Source: Cladobotryum mycophilum
Lineage: Eukaryota > Ascomycota > Sordariomycetes > Hypocreales > Hypocreaceae
DNA: 11,721 nt
Direction: 5' to 3'
Assembly (NCBI GenBank): GCA_036429605.1
Contig: CM071592.1
Coordinates: 1 to 11,721, forward strand
Below are positions 6,567-11,721 of this stretch, piece after piece. The notes under the pieces were generated by a model. The model did no database searches and was not told where the DNA came from. It saw nothing but the letters and a program-made list of their open reading frames with translations. The first letter of the stretch is position 1; each line of letters begins with the position of its first letter. Position numbers and translations under genes: made by a program.

Positions 6567-9500
6567 ATGAAAAAATTATTTACATTATTAACAGTGGATA
6601 TAAATAGATATAAAGCGTTATTTGTAATCAATATTTATTATGTGTTGTGTTGTTTGGTTTATTTAACATTAATCGATTTGTTGAGCTTTAGTAATTTTAT
6701 ACTTTTTCATAAAGTAAATTATAATAAAGTAAATTATATTTTAATAAAAAGAAATTATAATTATAGTAGGGTTGTTTTATTCAACAAAAGATTTTATTCA
6801 ACTAAGTTAGAAGGTTCTGTTGTTGAAGAAGCTTCTATAGAAGTGATAAAATCGGATGTAGAAAGATTAAAAATAATGGGTATTGAAATAAAGTCTCTGG
6901 ATATTCTTGAAGATTTATTAAATAATTTAATTGCTACAAAAAATCCTGCTGATGCTTCTCAAGTAGCTGAAAAACTATTGAATGAGATATCAAATTTGAT
7001 AGAAACATTTGATAATATTAATAGTAAAGGTTATATTAATGAGACTGATTTATCAAAATATCCGGTAATAAATGAGTGTTTATCAATTATTTTGAAGGAC
7101 CGTAGCACGTTAAAAAATATGATTCTTGATAATATAACAATCAAGGTAGGTGATTATAATTTAAATATTAGTACTGTTTTGGAGTTATATAAGTGAATAT
7201 TTAATTTAGTATTTTTGAAGATTTTTATAGCTACTGAATGTGTTATTTCTTTTTGTAAAGAAGAACCAGAGACTTATGATATCTTGTTGGATTATAAGAA
7301 TATAAGTAAGATTTTATTGGGTAAAATAGACCCAAGTATACGTGAAAAGTTTAGTCGTAGAGGTTTATCGTTTATAAGTAATATTTATACAGGTTTTGAT
7401 ACCGAGTATGTAAATATAAATAAAGATACAAACAAATTATTATCAGCGCAATTGGCATTAACTACTTCAGTAATTCTAAAATTGCCTAGGAATACTGGTT
7501 TTAACTTTGAAGATGTTAATGTTTCTACAAATGAAGTTTATAGTGCTAAAGATTTAAATAATATATCAAAGTCTATTATAAAATATGACTTGATTAAAAA
7601 TTATATAAATCTTAGTATCCAAAATATAAGATTTTTAAAGAGATTTACGGTTTATGATGATGCAATAAAAATATTAGTTGTTGGTTTAAAGAAAAGAGGT
7701 ATACGTATGATTGAAAATGATTCGAATTATTATTTTATATTTGATAGTAATTTGATAAAGGATTATATAAAGGAAACAAACAGTATAAGTTTTAAAGAAT
7801 TGGTATTAACTGGTAATGAAATTGTGGCTTTAGATTTAGAGTCCCAGAAAAATAATGTTAAAGCAATAATTGAAGAAATCTTAAGTGAATTTGATTATTA
7901 CGATGAAAAAGTAGATTACCAAACAAAAAGTTTGAATGATTATAAATATTATCTAGAATCCTTGAGTATAGAAGATAAAAAGTTTGATATGGATGTTGAT
8001 TTTTCTAAGAAGGAACTGGTAAAACAAAAGTATAAGAGAAGTTATAACCATTCATTTATCAAGGAGAAAATAAGTATTACATATATAACAAATAATTATT
8101 TTATTGGTCATATGACTAGTGCAGATTTAAGTATTTTAAATGATTTTGAGGAAATAAAACAAGAGTTGGATATAGTGAATAAAAGTTTTGTAACATTAAC
8201 GAAACCTATTAATATAAATGGTATAAATGTTTATTTGAGAGATACAATGTTATTGGCACCTGGTTCTAAAAAATCTTTAGATAGTATAGGTTCTTTATAC
8301 GCTAATATAAATAAGATTGAGATAAGTAAACATTATATAGAAAATATGGATTTATTGCAAAAGGAGGATCCAGAGTTATTCAAGAAATACGCTTTAAGAG
8401 ACGCTTTGATAACAATGATTCATGCTCGTTATATGGAATATTTTAATAATACTTTAGGTGGGATAGGAGTTCCTATTACTTTATCTGGTTTAAGTACAAA
8501 ATTTATAAGAAAGTATTGAAAGGAGAAAAATTATAAAGGTTATCAAATTTCTAAGAAGTATTTATTAAGTAACGTTAGTAGTACTGTAACTCCAAAGGGT
8601 TTAAATGCTGTAAAAGATATAGGTTTAAAAATGTCGCATTATATAGCAAATTATAGAGGTGGTCGTAATGAAAGTTTTATGTATGGTTATGATTTATCAG
8701 ATAGATTATGATATGATTATGATTTAGTAAGTGCTTATACAACTGGGATGACATTAATAGGTACTCCTGATTATGAACAAGGTAGATTGATAGACCCCGA
8801 TAAATTTACAAAAATGTCGTGAAATAATATTTTTAATTCCTACTCTGTCTTAAGCGTTGAATTTATGTTTGATGAATCTGTAAAATATCCTTCAATTCCT
8901 TGTAATATAGATGAAAATACAACTGTTTATCCTTTACAAGGTGAAAGTGTTATAAATGGATTAGAGTATTTAGTGGCTATAAATCAAGGTTGTAAACTAA
9001 AGATTAAGGAAGTTTATTATATTCCTTTTAAAACTGTAAGTAAAGAAGAAGAGGCTGAAGGTGTTTTGACAAAACCTTTTAGAGAATGTATAAAGGAGAT
9101 ACAAACTTTAAGAAGTAGTTATGACAAAAATACAATAGGTAATTTATTATATAAGGAGTTAGGTAATTCTTTATATGGTTTAACAGTACGTGGCCTTAAT
9201 GATAAAAAGAAGTATGATATACGAAGTAAAGAAATGAAGAGAATGATGGGTAATGATTTGTCTAACCCTTTAATTGCTTCTTGAATAACGGCTTTTATAC
9301 GTTGTGTTATAGGAGAATTACTACATTATACCCAATTGTTAGAAGGTAAAGTAGTTTCTGTTACAACTGATGGTTTTATTACCGATATAAAAGATTTAGA
9401 AGTTAAAATTTTAGAAAAACAAAAGGAATTAAGAAAATCAAAATCATTTTTGAAAGAGTATAGAAATTTAAGAAAATATTTAAATGCTAATGAAGAAGCT

Positions 9501-10199
9501 TTAGAAGTTAAAAAATCAGGTAAAAATATCTTGAGTTGAACAACAAGAGGTCAGATTAGTGACGATTCAAAAATAATGGCTGCTACAGGTTATCAAAAGG
9601 GTACAGCGTCTTTATCAGAGGTACAAAGTTTATTTCTAGAAAAATTGAACTCAAATGATAAGTCTATAAATTATTTAAAGAGTAGTTTACGTAGTGCTTT
9701 GGATATTTTTAAAGAAGGTGGTCATGTGACTCGTATTTATTCCGATCAAGTTTTTAGATTGATGTTCGATAATAAAAGAGTTATCATAAACTCAACAGAA
9801 ACTTTATTAGATTCAAAACCATTACTTAAAGCTGAAGAAGGAAAGTTATTAAGATATATTGGAAATTTACCAAAGGTAAAGAAATATAGTAAAACTTCAA
9901 ATTTGGTTAGTAATAACGAGTACAAAGATAAAAGCGATTTAATAGTACGTAACTTTGTAAAAGCTTTATTGAATAACGATTTAAATTTGGATAAGAATGA
10001 GTTTAAAAATTATAAGGAATTAGTAGCTTATTTAAAGGAATTTAATAAGAATTTAAAGATTTCTGATAATTATATATCACAATTAAAAAGAAGAGGAAAC
10101 TACGTGAGAATTCCTGTTTCTAAAGAAGGTTTGATTTTTGTAGATTATGTTAAGATAAGATTCCCGAATTTTGATTGAGAGGGTTTATTTATAAAATAG
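6543..10199 (+). CDS. Family B DNA polymerase of a fungal mitochondrial plasmid (second complete copy)
   Basis: Identical copy of the 1,218-residue polymerase at 2636-6292. ATG at 6543 is preceded directly by in-frame TAA; Met9 is at 6567. Trp-coding TGAs are at 7194, 8517, 8709, 8820, 9282, 9537 and 10176, and the stop is TAG 10197-10199. The exonuclease half (ExoI to ExoIII) covers residues about 280-630 and the polymerase half (YRGG to motif C) about 700-950. It is very probably the same physical gene seen again around the circle, not a second locus. No difference in sequence from the other copies was found, so there is no sign of one copy decaying. Confidence 0.95.
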
Positions 10200-10449
10200 A
10201 AATATGACAATAAATTATGACATGAAATATAATGATTTTTTCTGTATTTGTCAGATTATTCATTTATTCGATTTTTAGTGGTGTAGCAATGTAAATACAT
10301 TATATGGTAAGTAGTAATGTTAAATTATATAATGTTTTTTAGAAAGATGTTTTTATATTGTGAGGGTGGATTAGTGGGTTAAAAAAGAATTGTTTTTAGA
10401 GTGTTTATTTTCTTAATTTTTAACATCTTTTATACAAGAAAGTAGATAA
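10200..10449. other. Non-coding gap, putative control/origin region, copy 3
   Basis: Same 250-bp sequence as 2386-2635, between the TAG stop at 10199 and the ATG at 10450. The C-free run is 10299-10411, the G-rich patch 10360-10380 and the tRNA-like fold 10386-10473. Confidence 0.7.
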
Positions 10450-10473
10450 ATGGTGCAAATCCATTCAATTCTG
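10386..10473 (+). ncRNA. tRNA-like fold spanning the polymerase start codon (copy 3)
   Basis: Identical to 2572-2659. The acceptor-like stem is 10386-10392 with 10466-10472 and the T-arm-like hairpin is 10449-10465. It overlaps ATG 10450 and ends just before ATG 10474. Confidence 0.35.
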
Positions 10474-11721
10474 ATGAAAAAATTATTTACATTATTAACA
10501 GTGGATATAAATAGATATAAAGCGTTATTTGTAATCAATATTTATTATGTGTTGTGTTGTTTGGTTTATTTAACATTAATCGATTTGTTGAGCTTTAGTA
10601 ATTTTATACTTTTTCATAAAGTAAATTATAATAAAGTAAATTATATTTTAATAAAAAGAAATTATAATTATAGTAGGGTTGTTTTATTCAACAAAAGATT
10701 TTATTCAACTAAGTTAGAAGGTTCTGTTGTTGAAGAAGCTTCTATAGAAGTGATAAAATCGGATGTAGAAAGATTAAAAATAATGGGTATTGAAATAAAG
10801 TCTCTGGATATTCTTGAAGATTTATTAAATAATTTAATTGCTACAAAAAATCCTGCTGATGCTTCTCAAGTAGCTGAAAAACTATTGAATGAGATATCAA
10901 ATTTGATAGAAACATTTGATAATATTAATAGTAAAGGTTATATTAATGAGACTGATTTATCAAAATATCCGGTAATAAATGAGTGTTTATCAATTATTTT
11001 GAAGGACCGTAGCACGTTAAAAAATATGATTCTTGATAATATAACAATCAAGGTAGGTGATTATAATTTAAATATTAGTACTGTTTTGGAGTTATATAAG
11101 TGAATATTTAATTTAGTATTTTTGAAGATTTTTATAGCTACTGAATGTGTTATTTCTTTTTGTAAAGAAGAACCAGAGACTTATGATATCTTGTTGGATT
11201 ATAAGAATATAAGTAAGATTTTATTGGGTAAAATAGACCCAAGTATACGTGAAAAGTTTAGTCGTAGAGGTTTATCGTTTATAAGTAATATTTATACAGG
11301 TTTTGATACCGAGTATGTAAATATAAATAAAGATACAAACAAATTATTATCAGCGCAATTGGCATTAACTACTTCAGTAATTCTAAAATTGCCTAGGAAT
11401 ACTGGTTTTAACTTTGAAGATGTTAATGTTTCTACAAATGAAGTTTATAGTGCTAAAGATTTAAATAATATATCAAAGTCTATTATAAAATATGACTTGA
11501 TTAAAAATTATATAAATCTTAGTATCCAAAATATAAGATTTTTAAAGAGATTTACGGTTTATGATGATGCAATAAAAATATTAGTTGTTGGTTTAAAGAA
11601 AAGAGGTATACGTATGATTGAAAATGATTCGAATTATTATTTTATATTTGATAGTAATTTGATAAAGGATTATATAAAGGAAACAAACAGTATAAGTTTT
11701 AAAGAATTGGTATTAACTGGT
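10450..11721 (+). CDS. Family B DNA polymerase (5' part, cut by window end)
   Basis: Codons 1-424 of the same polymerase. It holds the amino-terminal extension (hydrophobic residues 25-55, basic stretch 56-89 with RFYST at 83-87, then a helix-prone region of about 90-220), one Trp TGA at 11101 and ExoI (FDTEY, Asp286 and Glu288). It stops at the window edge without a stop codon. The next codon would be codon 425, which is position 1 of this window, so the two partial genes are complementary halves of one intact gene on a circle. Confidence 0.95.

Larger units (their letters stand above)
3908..7814. repeat. Tandem unit copy 2 (3,907-bp replicon monomer)
   Basis: Second identical unit. Gene starts, all TGA positions, the TAG stop and the non-coding gap recur at +3,907 relative to copy 1. 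No substitution was seen in the segments compared by eye, and all translated segments are identical. Such identity points to a concatemer of one circle or an assembly repetition, not to old duplications that have diverged. Confidence 0.97.
7815..11721. repeat. Tandem unit copy 3 (3,907-bp replicon monomer)
   Basis: Third identical unit, offset +7,814 from copy 1. It ends exactly at the window end, so the window is an integer number of units. That is unlikely for a random slice of a longer array and favours a complete circular contig reported as a trimer. Confidence 0.97.

Noticed and set aside
1..11721. Terminal inverted repeats of a linear mitochondrial plasmid
   Set aside because: The repeats are direct, and the window ends are not inverted copies of each other; they join in frame.
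1..11721. Genes on the minus strand
   Set aside because: I saw no long open frame on the minus strand, even allowing TGA as Trp, only short A/T-rich frames opposite the polymerase. I did not translate it exhaustively under code 4.
1..11721. Mycoplasma or phage origin (also UGA=Trp)
   Set aside because: There are no Shine-Dalgarno-type start sites or companion phage genes, and the TTD motif C plus single-gene circle fits fungal mitochondrial plasmids better. A database search would settle it.

Overview
The window is exactly three head-to-tail copies of one 3,907-bp unit (3 x 3,907 = 11,721). Every landmark I compared recurs at +3,907 and +7,814 without a difference, and the last base joins to the first base in reading frame. 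The simplest reading is a small circular replicon of 3,907 bp, present as a concatemer or written out three times by an assembler. All coding is on the + strand.

Each unit holds one gene and one 250-bp non-coding gap. Read with UGA as tryptophan (genetic code 4), the gene is a single 1,218-codon frame from ATG to TAG. It is interrupted by seven in-frame TGA codons, and TGG is never used. The product is a family B DNA polymerase with ExoI, ExoII, ExoIII, YxGG, motif A, motif B and motif C in order, at spacings close to the protein-primed polymerases of the phi29 type. Motif C reads Thr-Thr-Asp instead of Asp-Thr-Asp. A/T-richness, UGA=Trp, circular form, a lone B-type polymerase and TTD in motif C together match the LaBelle/Fiji group of fungal (Neurospora-type) mitochondrial plasmids, as I recall that literature. 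I therefore infer a filamentous-fungal mitochondrial plasmid; the host species cannot be read from the sequence.

Layout: 1-2385 is the 3' part of the gene (codon 425 to stop). 2386-2635 is the gap. 2636-6292 is a complete gene. 6293-6542 is the gap. 6543-10199 is a complete gene. 10200-10449 is the gap. 10450-11721 is the 5' part (codons 1-424).

The gap must carry whatever cis signals the element has, unless they lie inside the gene. It contains a 113-nt run with no C, a G-rich patch, two near-repeats beginning TTTTTAGA, and several hairpins. At its 3' edge is a tRNA-like fold (acceptor-like stem, T-arm-like hairpin and a long third arm). This fold runs over the first ATG and ends one base before a second in-frame ATG. 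That fold is the least expected thing in the window, but it rests on by-eye pairing in AT-rich sequence.
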